Source of the DNA: Strigamia acuminata
Taxonomy: Eukaryota; Arthropoda; Chilopoda; Geophilomorpha; Linotaeniidae
Direction: 5' to 3'
Length of the DNA stretch: 64,000 bases
Assembly (NCBI GenBank): GCA_949358305.1
Contig: OX442316.1
Span: 7,130,001 to 7,194,000 of the forward strand
Of the stretch, positions 32,759 to 44,931 are shown one piece after another (position 1 is the stretch's first letter; every line of letters begins with the position of its first letter). The notes beneath the pieces are model-generated. The model made no database searches, was not told the origin of the DNA, and saw only the letters and a list, made by a program, of their open reading frames with translations. A program made the translations under genes and the position numbers.

Positions 32759-35700
32759 TTATAAATCCGGTTCCGATGTATCCCGAGACTGAAAAATGTA
32801 TTCAGAGCGGGCAGAAGTTATTTCTAATGGAAGAACTTCGGATATTGAAGCCTCGTCTTCGTCCGAAGACAGTTTGACGACTACTTCTTCTTTCGCATCG
32901 ATCGAAAACAATTCTTCGATTAATTCTTTCATTTCGAAGGATTCCTCTCCTTCGTCTGTCCGTTCCGCAAAAAATTCCTTCTTGTCGATTTTGCATTCCC
33001 ATTTCTCTGGCGGTCGAGATTCACGCGAAGGGCAGAAACTCTTCGATGTTGCATGTTGCAGTTTGGTCTGCATAAAATCGATCTCCTCTTCCTGACAAAT
33101 TACCAATTTCGTAAGACGGTCCTCCTCAACTTGCCTAGAAGTCTTTTCCGGCATCAAATTACGTGGCTTTAAATAACAGAATATCATTGATTGCGTTTTA
33201 TCAGTTTTAGCTGCGGCTTTGAGTGTTACTTACTAAACTCTTTTGTCGGATCATAAATTGAGCTTCCATTACTTGGAGTTCAGTCATTGCTTCGTTTATA
33301 CCCAAAATACGTTGAGTGTTCTGGAAAATATCTTTCGTTATTTCCTCTTCAAGCTTCTCCGTTTCCATCTGTCAGAGATAAATGATTAAGATGGGCGGTG
33401 GATTCGAATTGCAGTGAAAACGCACTTTCCAGTTATTTTGTTCTCTTTCAAATTTCATCTGGTATGATTTGACCTTTTCTTTCATCTCTTCCACTGCTTT
33501 ACTTACGGCGAATGATTCAATGTTATCCAAATCGACAACGCATCCAAACTTTTCGACCATCAATTCGTGGCATTTAGTTTGTAAAAGGGCAATTTTTTCG
33601 TCCATTAGATGACACTCTTTCACCAATTTTGAATGATGTAATTTACTTTTTCTAAGAAAAAAATTTTTTTTTTTAGTAATATATATATATATATTTTTTT
33701 TTAAAACTATTTTGTAAAAATTTAAAATGATGCCTCTGGTTTTTGCGTTGGATGATTCTCTCTTGTCGTAATTCTCGGATCCTATCTTCTAATTTTTTCA
33801 ATGCGTCTGCTGGGAACACTAAACACGAGCTAAGATCAGCTGGCATGGTTCCATTGACTACATACTGCAACTGGTTGAGTTTGAGAGGAGCAAGTGTGAA
33901 CAATTCATTGAGACGACTCTGCTTTTCACGCTGTGTTCGAACGAATGAGGTTTAAATTTCTCGATTTTAAAATACGGATGTGCATTTGTTTTTACTTGAA
34001 CTTTTTTAAAGTCGGTCTGCAAAGCTAACAAAAGTGTTTGAACGTTCTTAAGCTTCTTATTATAGCTTTCCATTTCCTTGCGTAAAGCTTCGTTGTTTTT
34101 GCGGATTTCGGATAAAAGCTCTTCAATATCTAATCGTCTCTCTCTTAATGAAAGAACACTGTGAAATAGTTGGGGATCACAACCTGAAAAAAATCCCAAT
34201 AATAAGATATAAGAGTTCCAGCTTCATTAAAATAGCCCACCTTCAGGACATTCTCTGTCGTCAATAAATTCGTCATCGTCATCCTCTTCTTCTTCTATAT
34301 CAAAATCCTCTTCACTTTCAGACGACTCTTCCTCTTCTTCACCTTCTAACGATGCAATACATTCAGAATTAGAAACACTGGACAAGTTTTAGCTGTTTTG
34401 GATCCAGAAGTGAGAATTACCGGTGCCAGTTCCTTTTTTCTTTGACCTTTTAATTTTCTTCTTGTATACTTTGGTTAAGAAACTGCCGAATTTATTGTGT
34501 TCGCCCAGAAGAGAATGTAATTCTATCAGCAATAATTTCTCTTGTTCTCGTAGACGTTCAACTTCACGTTTTTTACTTTCAATTTTCACGTGTAAATCTT
34601 GAATCTAGTTAGTAAATGTGCCCGTATGATATATCTTTATTGTGATTGTAGCCAGAACACTGTAATACACATACCTTGATTTGCAATTCACCTCTTTCTT
34701 CACTCGTTTGATTGATTCCTGCAAGCATGTCCTCCTCTTCGGTTTCGAATTGCGCCAATAATTGCATTTCGCCATATAAAACTATTTGTCTGAATGAAAT
34801 TTTTAAATTTAAAATACATAAACTTCCGGATTTAACATGGACAATCAGTAATTACCGGACGGATCCCATTTTTAGAGCCACGTCGAGGCGATATCGTTCT
34901 TGTAACAAACTTATAAGACGTTCATCAAATTGTTTTTTTAAGTTCTCAACTTCTTTAAGCAAGTTGGTTTGTTCGTGCAAATTTCTATTCCAATACACAC
35001 ACATATCAATACGCTTTAATGCATTAATGAGCATCAGTCAGTACCTGCTTAATGTCATTTTTTGCAATCGTTCTTCTAAAATTGACATTGGGACTTTCGC
35101 TGCAAGACTCATATGCACATCTGTATCAGATGTGTCTACGACATCTGTTTCCATAGTGGAAGCGCGGGTTGCAACTACAGGGCTTCTTCCCAGCATTACA
35201 GAAGCTCTTGCCTAAAATTCACATTAAAATTATATACACTTAGTATATTTTTTAAATATATGGGTTTGTGAATTAGGTTATTTTTTAATTTACCCTGCTC
35301 GTTGGCATCAAGGCAGACACGACTGAAACTCTGAACCGTGACATGCCAGGCATTTTAGAGGATGGTTTTTCGGATCCACTTCCAACAGTCGAACCGGAGT
35401 CTGTAGACGGCACTAATTTAGCTAAATCACTTTTTAATATTCTGAGGAACAAATTTCATTATTAATTTTGAATAACGATCGATTATTCTTTCGTACTCTT
35501 CTGGTATTTCATAAACTTCCATTTGTGGTAGTGAAGGAATAGACTTTTGTTCACTGAATTGCATCGTTTTTTGAATGGAGAGCAAGCGCTCAGCAATCCA
35601 GTCGATACGTTTTATAATGGTTTTCTTATCGTTGCGAAGTGCAAAGACTTTTTGATCAAATTCTTCTTTGACATCAAAAGCCTGTAAAAAGTTCTCTTTA

Positions 35701-38700
35701 CCAACAAATTATTGTAGGAGCAAATTAAATTCACATCTAACCATGCATAAGGAGGCAACTAATTCCTTTAGTTTTCGTTTGGTTGTCATTCGTAAATAAT
35801 CAGACACGACATAATCTGGTGATGATTTTAGGTTATAGTCTCCAAGATTATTTTTAGCTTCAGCCAGAGCATTCTTCACAGCTGGATTTCCCTTATTTTC
35901 ATCTGGTTTTCTTGCTTTCAGCTCATCCCACTGAAAAATAAATTAATTTAATGTAAGAACGATGCCGTTGATGCATTAACAATAACAAACTTCTGCTTGT
36001 CGAATAGCTCGTTTCTGTCTTCGGTCTTCAATTCGTTTAATAACCCTTTGTGCATGTACATTTAAACTAAAAATTTCGCTGACATGTTTTAACACCTGTT
36101 TTTCAGTAGCGACATCTTGGACTTTTACAGCTATATCTGCTCGGGCTGAAAAGATAAACAAAACATCACATCGTTCATTCGACTTGCACTTGATAGACAC
36201 TAGGTGGATCTTTTGTAGGCTACTTTCTGTTTGAGACTCTCTAAGAGATTTGCTGTCTGGTTTTTTTTCTTCTTTATCTATTAAAGTCTGCCTTACGTCT
36301 TCGCTCAGGTAAGCAAGTCTGTATGAAGACACTGATGTAGCACTGTTAAATGCTTTCACTTTTAGCACGTCCCATTTAACGCTCGCTTTAAACCTTTTGG
36401 TAAAAATATTTGTATAATTTGCAGTTGCTAATTCAAATCAAACCTGTCTTGGAGTTTTTGTAAAGACACGGCATGTTTTTCAGCTTCCCAAGCTAATTCA
36501 GCTCGTGTTTGTTTATCCATTTCTGCAAACTCACTGACCAATTCTTTTCGGAGAGCTTTGTTAGCAACCATGTCCTTCAATTTATTTTTAGATTTTTATT
36601 TTTGAGACAATTTGTGAACTTTTTCTACTCACTTCTCTTTTCATCTGCATTTCTGGTGGGAGTGTCGTGTTGCTTTGCAAGGTTCTTATGAACTCATTCT
36701 GCAAGTGTCGAATTTGTGTGAGGACCATTGTTTTCTTCTTCTCAACTTGTTTCATTAATCTATTATATTCGAACTTGATTCTTTCCTCTTCAAGACTAAG
36801 AAAGTCCGGGTCATTTATATCATTTACTTCAATCAATTCGTCTTCCTAAATATATCACTTTACTTGGATGCTTCTTATTTGGCATTTATATTTCTTTAAA
36901 CTCACTTCCCTGTTTTCTGGAATGGCTGCTGTCATTCCTTCCATAGAAGAGACGTCACAGTCAAACGAAAAACAAAATAAATTTCCATCATCTCCAGATG
37001 ATACTAGAAATCTGATAATTATTTAATTTTTTTTTTAGAAAGGGATGGGATGGGCAATATTTTAATTTTTACTTTTGATCGTATGTGAAATGCACATTGT
37101 TTACAATTCCATAATCAATATCATGCATTCTGTCACCCCAATAATAATCTTTCGACTCTATGACCCAAGCATGCCTTAGCTTGAATATATAAATCATCCC
37201 TTTTAATGTTCCCATTGCCGCATAATGTCCATCAGGACTGAAATATGTTTTTTTTAAATATTCAATTTGATTTTAGGATTTATGTTATACCTAAATTCCA
37301 AACAGTGAACAGGATGGTATCCAACTTCGTCCAGATATATTGCAGCTTTTGGACTATGACTTAAAGAATAATTTGTATCAGGCTCAATATTGCGAGTGAT
37401 GTCGTATTTATACAAATAACCAGTTTCTGATCCTGCCTAGTAAAAAGAATAACGTATTTTATACTGGCTTTGTTATTTTTAAGCATATCTACCATGGAGA
37501 TCCAATATTTGAGTTCTAATGGTGCGCAAAATCCAAAAATGACAGGTCCAAGTACATAATGACTTTTTACAAACACTTCCTCCTCCTCCTCATCTTCTTC
37601 TGCGTCCTCTGCACTTATGCCAGCAGACACTAGGATAAAGCAAGGTTTTAATTCATGAGAGACTGAATTGATATTGATTCCATTCACTTTTTGCGTCTTT
37701 CTGTCTTTGTTTTTCTTTCAATCGTTCTTCTCTCTGAAGAAAATTCAAAAACAGTTAATATTTTAACATTCTATGCATTTAATTTGCTATACCAATATTG
37801 TCTGTTTGCAATCAATAGCAACTACCATAGATGTTTTGCATTCTTCATCTAACGAATAGCTTTTCTTCTTTGCAAGAGCTGCTAGGGTTTTTTTGTTTAT
37901 TTCAAGTATTTCAAAAAGTATCATTTCTCCAGTTACACAAGTGGTAAGCACAAAGTGAGGAGACTGTAGTTCAAAATATTTTTTTTTAAATCAAGTAATA
38001 AATTATTTTATAAAAAAACAATATGCCGTTGCTATTTTGCAGTAGTTGGACGTAAGGGAACATGTTAAAGTAACATATAAAATAGACAGCGGGCAAAACA
38101 ATCGTAAATGTAGCACTGCTGGATAAATAGTAACAACATTATTGCTTTTCATGTTGGCAAGCATTAAACTAACGAATTGGATTGGTGAACAGCTAACTGA
38201 TGTAATCTGTGCTGGCACGCAAATAAAACCAATCGGTGTCAGATAAGTCGCCCATGTGAACAAAAAAATTGTTTTATCTTTGCTCTGCAGATGAAAATTA
38301 ATGTAAATTATTAAATTCACGCAAGGTGCATTCAATTTGCAACAGGAGAAGGAACTTTTCCTTTTCATTCTAGGACTGGCCATTCAGGTTATTCGGAACT
38401 TCCTGGTAGAGTTGTGACGTTTGGGGCTTAGCAAAAGAGCTACTACCAGTAAGGGAAATAAAGGTCCCACTTTTAGCCCATTAGATTAATAGTAACTGGG
38501 AACATGGTACACTTATTGGGATCTCCATAGTATACTGGTTCCAAAGAATGCTCTTTTTACATGGTCAAGTCCTAGACTGCCTTTGTACAATGACTGGCAT
38601 TTGAAAAGGATAAGTCACTTACCGTATTTCTTACAATTTTTTGCCACGACCTAAAATCAAGGGCGAATTGGAAGAAATACGGTATTTTTTCAAAATCAAA

Positions 38701-41362
38701 TGCATCTCGTGTTGTCTCAACTTACGCCGGTTATGACATAGTTACTGCTTCCCGTGAAGAAGGCAATACTAGTAATTTCTCCCGTGTGCGGTTTCATACA
38801 GTCGATTAAGAGAAACTTGATAATTGGTTCGTTCAGATTGTTAATTGCAGTTTGAATAGCTAGAATTCTTAAAATACCATCTGAAAACCCTACACTGAAG
38901 AAATCACCTCTGTCGTTCATCTTAGGAAGAGAAAATGTTCTTTTTATAGTGTAGTCGCACCAATGTTGGGAGATCTTGCGGAATAAAGATAGGCTGTTTC
39001 GAAGCTTAAATTTTGTAATATGGCGCCTCCTATAAAGAGTCTTCGTAAGTGTTCATATATAACTTGTAAATGTAAAAATGATTTTTTTTAATAACGACAA
39101 GGGCGCAGGGGCGCCTGATTTTTAAGCCCAGGGTGCTGAAAAGTGTTAGGAGGGCCCTGTACACCCTATCGACAATAGTGGGGCACCAGTAAGCTACAAA
39201 CTCCCAAAAAGCTTTATTTTTAAATTCCGCAAGATTCTCATTGCTGGTATGATTGACCTCTTTCGGCAACCAGGCCAGACTTGAACCTCCACTTAAAAAT
39301 CGTTTCTCACACAACTGTTCCTTACTCAGTATGTCATACAAGCGCACAGTACCATCAATTCCAGTTGAAGCAATCAAATGCGAAATTGGACTTACATCCA
39401 TGCCTGTAATAGCGCCAGAATGAGAGTTCAAGAGTTTTTCTGGCGCTTTACTTATGTGACTAAATGAAAAATCTAATTTCCAAATTGCACCGTTGTGGTC
39501 CTAAAAATTTTAATTCTATTTTAAAAATTATTTTATTGGGATTTAATGTCAACTGAACTCACTTGAGCAAACCAAATATTGGATGTTTGTTCATTCAGAG
39601 ATTTTACAACATGCATCAAATGGACATCCGGGCCTACACGAAGTTCGTTTAATGGTTCCACTTCGAAGAACCCTTTTCCATCCTTACTATCAGCTGCATC
39701 AAGTATTTCAAATTGCCACACCTAAAATGGTAGCCATATATTTTAATGCGTAAATTTTGCTACATATTTCGATAATTCTGTTAACTACTTTAATATATCC
39801 ATCACATCCAACACTCAGAATTTCTCCTTCTTCGACTAAAAACTGAGTTACTGGAGCCGTGTGACAAAATTTTCCCATTCGGCGTATTAATTCTACTTTA
39901 ATCAAATCTGCATCCCACACCAACATGTTCCCCCATTCACTTCCAGATAACACCTGAAAATAGGTGTTACAAGCCCAAATGGTTCAAAAATATAGTGAAC
40001 TGTATTTACCTTGCCATCTGGAAACTGAATGACACCTTCAATAGTAGATACTTCGGTACGACCAAAACGTCCAAGTATACCTTGAAGTTTAAGTCCTGTG
40101 AAAGTTTTGGCCATTTTCCAGAATCTAAATACAAGATTTGATAAATCCTTAAATATCAAGTACAGTCGTGGACAAAAAAACTTCCCTTTTGTTTAGCTGT
40201 TTTAAGTTTATCTATCATTATCTGCCCGGTCTATCTTTTACCGTAATACTGTTGTTACGATTGATGTCATTGAATTTCAATGGATTTTTATGCCACCTGG
40301 TAGATAACAGTGCTAGCCCGGCGGGCTACCGGAAATTTCCCGGTGACCCGGTGGCCTGTGGGGGGGCCCACCGTGGCCCGTCCCAGGCCCACCATCCCGA
40401 CCCATCCAGATTTCCCGATACTAAATTTGTACCCCGTCCAACCCTGGTAGATAAACTTAAAACAGCTAAACTGAAGGGAAGTTTTTTTTGTCCATGACTG
40501 TACGACAGCCGAATGTTTTTACTTGACATGTCCAATTCCACCAGTGGTTAAAAATCCAGGTGTGTACTGAGAAAATGCAACAACGTAAACGTCATTATAA
40601 AATGCCTTGGAACGCAATATGATCAGTTCTTCTGTCCAATTCCAAACTGTGAGTGTGTAATCCGGCTCTGAGGCTATTGAAGCCAATAACGTACCATTTG
40701 GGCTTAAATAGAACAAAGAAATTTAGTTTGGTGTTTTGTTTGGTGTCTGCAACCTTACTTGAAAGTTATAAATGTATAACCACTCTCGGCGCCTCCTCGT
40801 AGGATTTTCTTCACATCGAAGGTAGTACATTCGCATAGGTATATGTTGGGATTGAATCCTTTTTCCCCTACTGCAAAGTATTTCGCGCTAGGATGCATCT
40901 GGATGATCGGTGAAACATTAACTTTTTTTTTTATTACAATTACAGTTTTACCTACCGTAATGTGACCGATGCCGTCACCACCAATACTACGCACGTATTT
41001 TTTCGTGCAAGTGTGTATGTCGAATAGATTGATAAAATTTCCAGAAGCAAACACAAGTGTGTTTTTGTCGATCATTTGGATGTTTGCTCGCTTGCGACAG
41101 TCGTAACCGAACGATTCGCTGCAGAATAGAATGAAGGAACAACCCAAACTGTTTTGGAGTAGGATATACTGAATGTTTTTCTGGAAGGATACTACAACTT
41201 AAGGAATTCCCTATGTGGTGCATATGCACTACGTTTAGGTGGTCGAGTTATTAATTCTCTTCTATAACCGTCTTCTTCTTCTTCGTCTTTTTCTCCTTCT
41301 TCTTTAAAACTAACGCTTTTGGATTTGGAATAACCTAGGTTGTCTTCAAGAATATTACTCAT
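32759..41362 (-). CDS. CFAP44: Cilia- and flagella-associated protein 44
   Basis: A large gene of many exons. It starts [19 protein letters not shown], then an acidic [11 protein letters not shown] stretch. The N-terminal half is WD40 repeats with CFAP44-specific text: [82 protein letters not shown]. The C-terminal half is coiled coil with acidic linkers and the family motif [20 protein letters not shown]. The protein ends in TSEPDL. CFAP44 pairs with CFAP43 to form the tether/tetherhead of inner-arm dynein f (I1) on motile axonemes, so it is expected in sperm (or chordotonal cilia) of an arthropod. Introns are mostly 50-100 bp; the larger ones hold MITEs (38622-38682, 40163-40500). Exon borders in 38.0-38.7 kb are uncertain. 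Confidence 0.93.
38622..38682. mobile_element. 61-bp mini-MITE with TA duplication
   Basis: Two near-perfect 17-nt inverted arms (CCGTATTTCTTACAATT and its complement with one mismatch) face each other and are flanked by TA on both sides (38620-38621, 38683-38684). Size and TA duplication suggest a Tc1/mariner-type miniature element or a solo-end hairpin. It lies in a CFAP44 intron. Confidence 0.5.
40163..40500. mobile_element. Tc1/mariner-type MITE with GC-rich core
   Basis: A 338-bp element in a CFAP44 intron, flanked by TA (40161-40162 and 40501-40502). Its terminal inverted repeats begin CAGTCGTGGACAAAAAAACT and CAGTCATGGACAAAAAAAAC. The repeats extend inward for about 55-60 bp (TTTAGCTGTTTTAAGTTTAT on both arms). 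There is no transposase. The interior from 40318 to 40440 is strikingly GC-rich (runs such as GTGGGGGGGCCCACC) compared with the host DNA. The plus- and minus-strand ORFs across it are artefacts. Confidence 0.8.
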
Positions 41363-41638
41363 TGTGTATAATTATCAATTTCTCCCGTCTCTATCTAGGC
41401 TTCTACGATCTGACGTGAAGCAACAATGACTTATGGTACTATTGTTTGAATAAAGCAAGAAAAACCTGTAGTGAAATTCTTCAACATTTAATCAACATTT
41501 AAACGTGTGTTCACATCGTTGTGTGATTTTCTAAAAATCTAAACTAGACAATTTTATTTTATTGCGAAATTACAAAATCAGCCATTTTTTGTGATGAGTT
41601 GGTGGAATTTTCTTTTTGCTGAACACGCGAAAAATCAC
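41363..41638. other. Spacer between CFAP44 and a small membrane-protein gene
   Basis: This is the 5' flank of CFAP44 and the 3' UTR of the minus-strand gene at 41639-41930. Nothing else is recognised. Confidence 0.4.
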
Positions 41639-41930
41639 TCATGCCATCACACACAAGAAAATAATAAAAGTTGCTGAAGCAACAGAAAGAAGGATGATGA
41701 GAGTGTTTTTATTTTTTGGATGATTCGATCCCAGTAATCTCGCTTTGAATGACTCAATGTCCACAGAAAGAAATAAATCATCGTCTTGGGAAACGAGCGC
41801 AACTTCTAAAAAGGAAAATAAAACTTTTGTTTTATTTTTGAATATTTTTTTTATTACCAGATATACAATACATATTTATCACGATGAGTACAAAGTTGCA
41901 AATTAGAATCAAGTTCCAATTGGGTGCCAT
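41639..41930 (-). CDS. Small single-pass membrane protein (79 aa), unknown
   Basis: Two exons (41930-41858 and 41805-41639) joined in phase 1 (ATCTG|gtaata ... ctttttag|AAG) give 79 aa. A signal peptide (MAPNWNLILICNFVLIVINM) is followed by an acidic luminal or extracellular stretch (SEVALVSQDDDLFLSVDIES), a basic Asn-rich linker (GSNHPKNKNT), a transmembrane helix (LIILLSVASATFIIFLCVMA) and an immediate stop. An upstream in-frame ATG at 42020 would add 30 residues; I prefer 41930 because it gives a clean signal peptide. A degenerate copy of exon 1 and its promoter lies just upstream (42105-42250). No family recognised. Confidence 0.55.
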
Positions 41931-42104
41931 TATTAAAAAAATTAACAATAACTCGAAATAATTAAGTGCGTGTGGACTATTACAACACAGATCGTGTGTT
42001 GATTTACAAACAAAACTCATTAAATTTCCTCTATAGATGTTATTAAAATCTAATCAATTCAATAGAGGCAAAATAAAAACGCAAGAGATATTTTTTTTGG
42101 TGGC

Positions 42105-42250
42105 GGCAGTTGTAGTTATACAATAAGTATTTATTAAAATGAGGATCAAGTTGCACATGATCGCCATTATGGTACGTGCAACCATAACAATTGCAACGTA
42201 ATAATTAAGTGTAGTATTACGCGTGTGGAGCGATAATTGTTAACTCACTT
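42105..42250 (-). pseudogene. Degenerate duplicate of the small membrane-protein first exon
   Basis: The minus strand has ATG at 42167 followed by CNLILILINTYCI, aligning with CNFVLIVINMYCI of the neighbouring gene. The flanks also match: AATAATTAAGTG and CGTGTGGA upstream of both ATGs, and TATACAATA downstream. The donor found in the intact copy is missing here and no second exon follows, so this looks like a partial tandem duplicate. Confidence 0.5.
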
Positions 42251-42552
42251 TTAAAATAGAATTTGAAATTTTGAGGAGTCGCCCATTAATTTGGGTTTAC
42301 GGCTGCGGCCTCCAAAATAAATCTTGTAATGAATCAGTCGCAACATTCTTTTCACGGTATAAGTCTCAAGGTACCAATTTAAACAGATTTTACTCGTTGA
42401 AGGAAGAAAAAAGTTATTTAAATAAATTTAAAAAAAAATTCTACTTGTACTTTGAAACAGGTTTATTCTGTTGATGGCCAATAGCCTTTGGTGGACAGGT
42501 GACGAGAGGAGATGAGAGAATAAAAAAGGGAATCTAAAATTGAAATGTTTCA

Positions 42553-44652
42553 GCTAAACAACGATGTAAAAAGAATCGCCACCAGGAACAAACGAATGCA
42601 GTAGAATCAAAACTTTTCTCTTCTCATTCTCTATGGTCTTTAGTTGAAAGAGCTGCAAACTCGTTTGAAAGAAACACAGGTAAATGCATCAGACAAAATC
42701 GGATGGAACATATTAATTCATTTGATTGAAACTCTTTGAAGTAAACAGAATTGCATCAGAGGAGATTCGATTGTGTAAGGAACTAATTCTCTTCTGGGCT
42801 GAGGAACTGAGGTTGCAGAGAGAAGTAGGATTAACTGCGCCTGGAATTGAAAATAAAATGAAAATGAATTTTTTTTAATTTTTAAAAAAAAAATTTAATT
42901 TTAGAATAATCTTGTGAGGAAAAATATTCGGTCTTTGAAACGAACTGTGCACACTCTTCAGGATAGGAGACATACAATGAGAATGGAGGGAAATATTAAA
43001 TAAGTCACAATGATTCGTAATGTGCTATGTGAAATGTGTTCTATTCTGTTTAGATAAACGACTTAACGGAACAAGTGGTTAATTGCATGGAGATGGCCGA
43101 AGCAACTGATCGAAATATACTCGCGATTGACAATAAAGGAGAACCAGAACATCATTTGACGGTATAGCCAGTCTAGAACTAATTCTGCAAGTGTTTAAGA
43201 GCGAAACTGGTTCTCTTTTATACAGGAAAATATGACAAACTTAAGCTGTCAGGAAACTGACAAGATGCAACAAGATGTCGCTGGTGCAATGTCTATATCG
43301 CAATTTTGGGAGCAGTTTTTATACGTAATGATTACAATTGATTGCAATAATTTTGTTTTAAGAAAAAAAGTCGTTCAGAATTCACTGCAAGTACCTGTTG
43401 CAAGAAAATCTCCAAATTCAAATGCTGAAACGCCTCCAGAACAAATGGACGTTTATGCCAAAGAGGTGCACCCGGATGAAAGCAGAGAAAGATTGTCGCC
43501 AAAGTCTCCCATTTTCTATCCCAATTCTAAGATCAAGGAAGGAAGTGCGTCTGAAACCGGGATCAATTCGGACGGCTCAAACACACTTTTAGCCCAACAC
43601 GTGAAATCTGCAATTCTCGAGAAGGCGGACAAGAATCAAGTATGCGTAATGCCCAAGCCGGACATTGTCGTACAGGACAGGGAGATCTCTGGGTTTGTTG
43701 GAAACCATCACGATGCCACGACCGAGATAATGGCCATCATTGAAAACGAAGTTTTGTACCACATCTTTCCCGTGCAAGTGATTCTGACTGATTTAGGGCT
43801 GCCTAAACAGGAAGGAAACTCAGCCGAGAGCAACGATATCATCTCCCACGAGGCGAAACAAGAGAATGAAAAGAGTAAAGCGAAGGGAAAACAAGAACAA
43901 GCCGGAGCTAGCGGGGCTCAAACCGCGAGCATAATGAACCAAAGTTCGGTCTCGGTGCCCCCAGAAAATCAGTCAAAAACTTCGGTCATGTCTGAGGACA
44001 GACGAAGAGATTTGCAAGACACACTCGAGACGTACATGCATTACATGTACGGTGCTGAAAAAACTCCAAGGTCGTCGAAACTGGACGAAAACGATGAGGC
44101 TTCGCCCCGTTCGCCGTCAGATTACACGTTTGTTGTCAGTGGCGAAGAACTCCTGCCGCGATTCGATGTTGTTGATGCTCAACCTCAGTCTGCAAAAAAG
44201 GACAGCGAGGTCGATAAAAGGTCGAGCGATAACAGTTTGTCCTCGGCAACTACTGGTGGTACTTCAGACTTGGAAAATGAATCGAAAGAAATGCTAATAC
44301 TCGATTTGTCGATTGACAATCCCAACGTTGACACCGCTAGCGCTCTGACCTATAGGCCGTTATCGCCGGTAAGAGTAATTTGATGATAAAATTGTCAGTC
44401 AGTTTTATGGTCGTTTTACATTTTAGGATAATGCTCATTCCTCAGAGTTCAGCAGTGACACGTCACGATCGGCAGTGAGCGGCACTGATAGTACAAAGAG
44501 AGTCCACAAACGACGAAGTAAGTTAGTCGGGAGCGGTTGAAATAATTCTATTTGTTGTTTTGTTAGGCCTACAGAGACTCTATATGAAATCCAAAACGAT
44601 TCGTTCGACTCCACAAAAAATGAAAAAATTCTTCTGCTTTACTGTATCCTAA
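42553..44652 (+). CDS. Coiled-coil/disordered protein, unrecognised (5' end uncertain)
   Basis: Several small exons encode helical, charged sequence (SLWSLVERAANSFERN, RIASEEIRLCKELILFWAEE, NNLVRKNIRSLKRTVHTLQD, INDLTEQVVNCMEMAEATDR). One large exon (about 43229-44370) follows and is Ser/Glu/Lys-rich and low complexity. Two short final exons contain SEFSSDTSRSAVSGTDSTKR and the basic end QRLYMKSKTIRSTPQKMKKF. The large exon has one more ordered patch (TTEIMAIIENEVLYHIFPVQ). Splice phases between the first exons are partly unresolved, and the start codon was not found; I begin at an acceptor (ttcag|CTAAACAACG). The helical first part could be a BAR-like or coiled-coil dimerisation domain, but I do not recognise a family. 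Confidence 0.6.
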
Positions 44653-44931
44653 GTTGCAATTGAATTAAGGCTTTTGAGTTGAATATGATTTCCTTAACTC
44701 TATTTGTGTAGTGATTTAATTAATTAACAAATTTCGGATCGTACATTTGAAAACAGTTGATTTTATTCAGTTTTATTTTATTATTTTTGGAATGTAATAA
44801 AAATTGGTTTAAAAAAATATTTTGTGTTTATTTATTTATTTTTTTCCGTCACAACCTTGATTTAATAAAATATATGTAAAGTTAGACAAATGTATATAGC
44901 TATAAAAATTTGCACAAGATAATAAAATGTT

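Noticed and set aside
34712-35215. 167-codon plus-strand ORF
   Set aside because: Lies antisense to CFAP44 coiled-coil exons and reads through their introns; Ser-rich by reversal of coiled-coil codons.
39030-39160. Possible transposon end (GGGGCGCCTGAT-like sequence) in a CFAP44 intron
   Set aside because: No matching inverted end or target duplication could be found.
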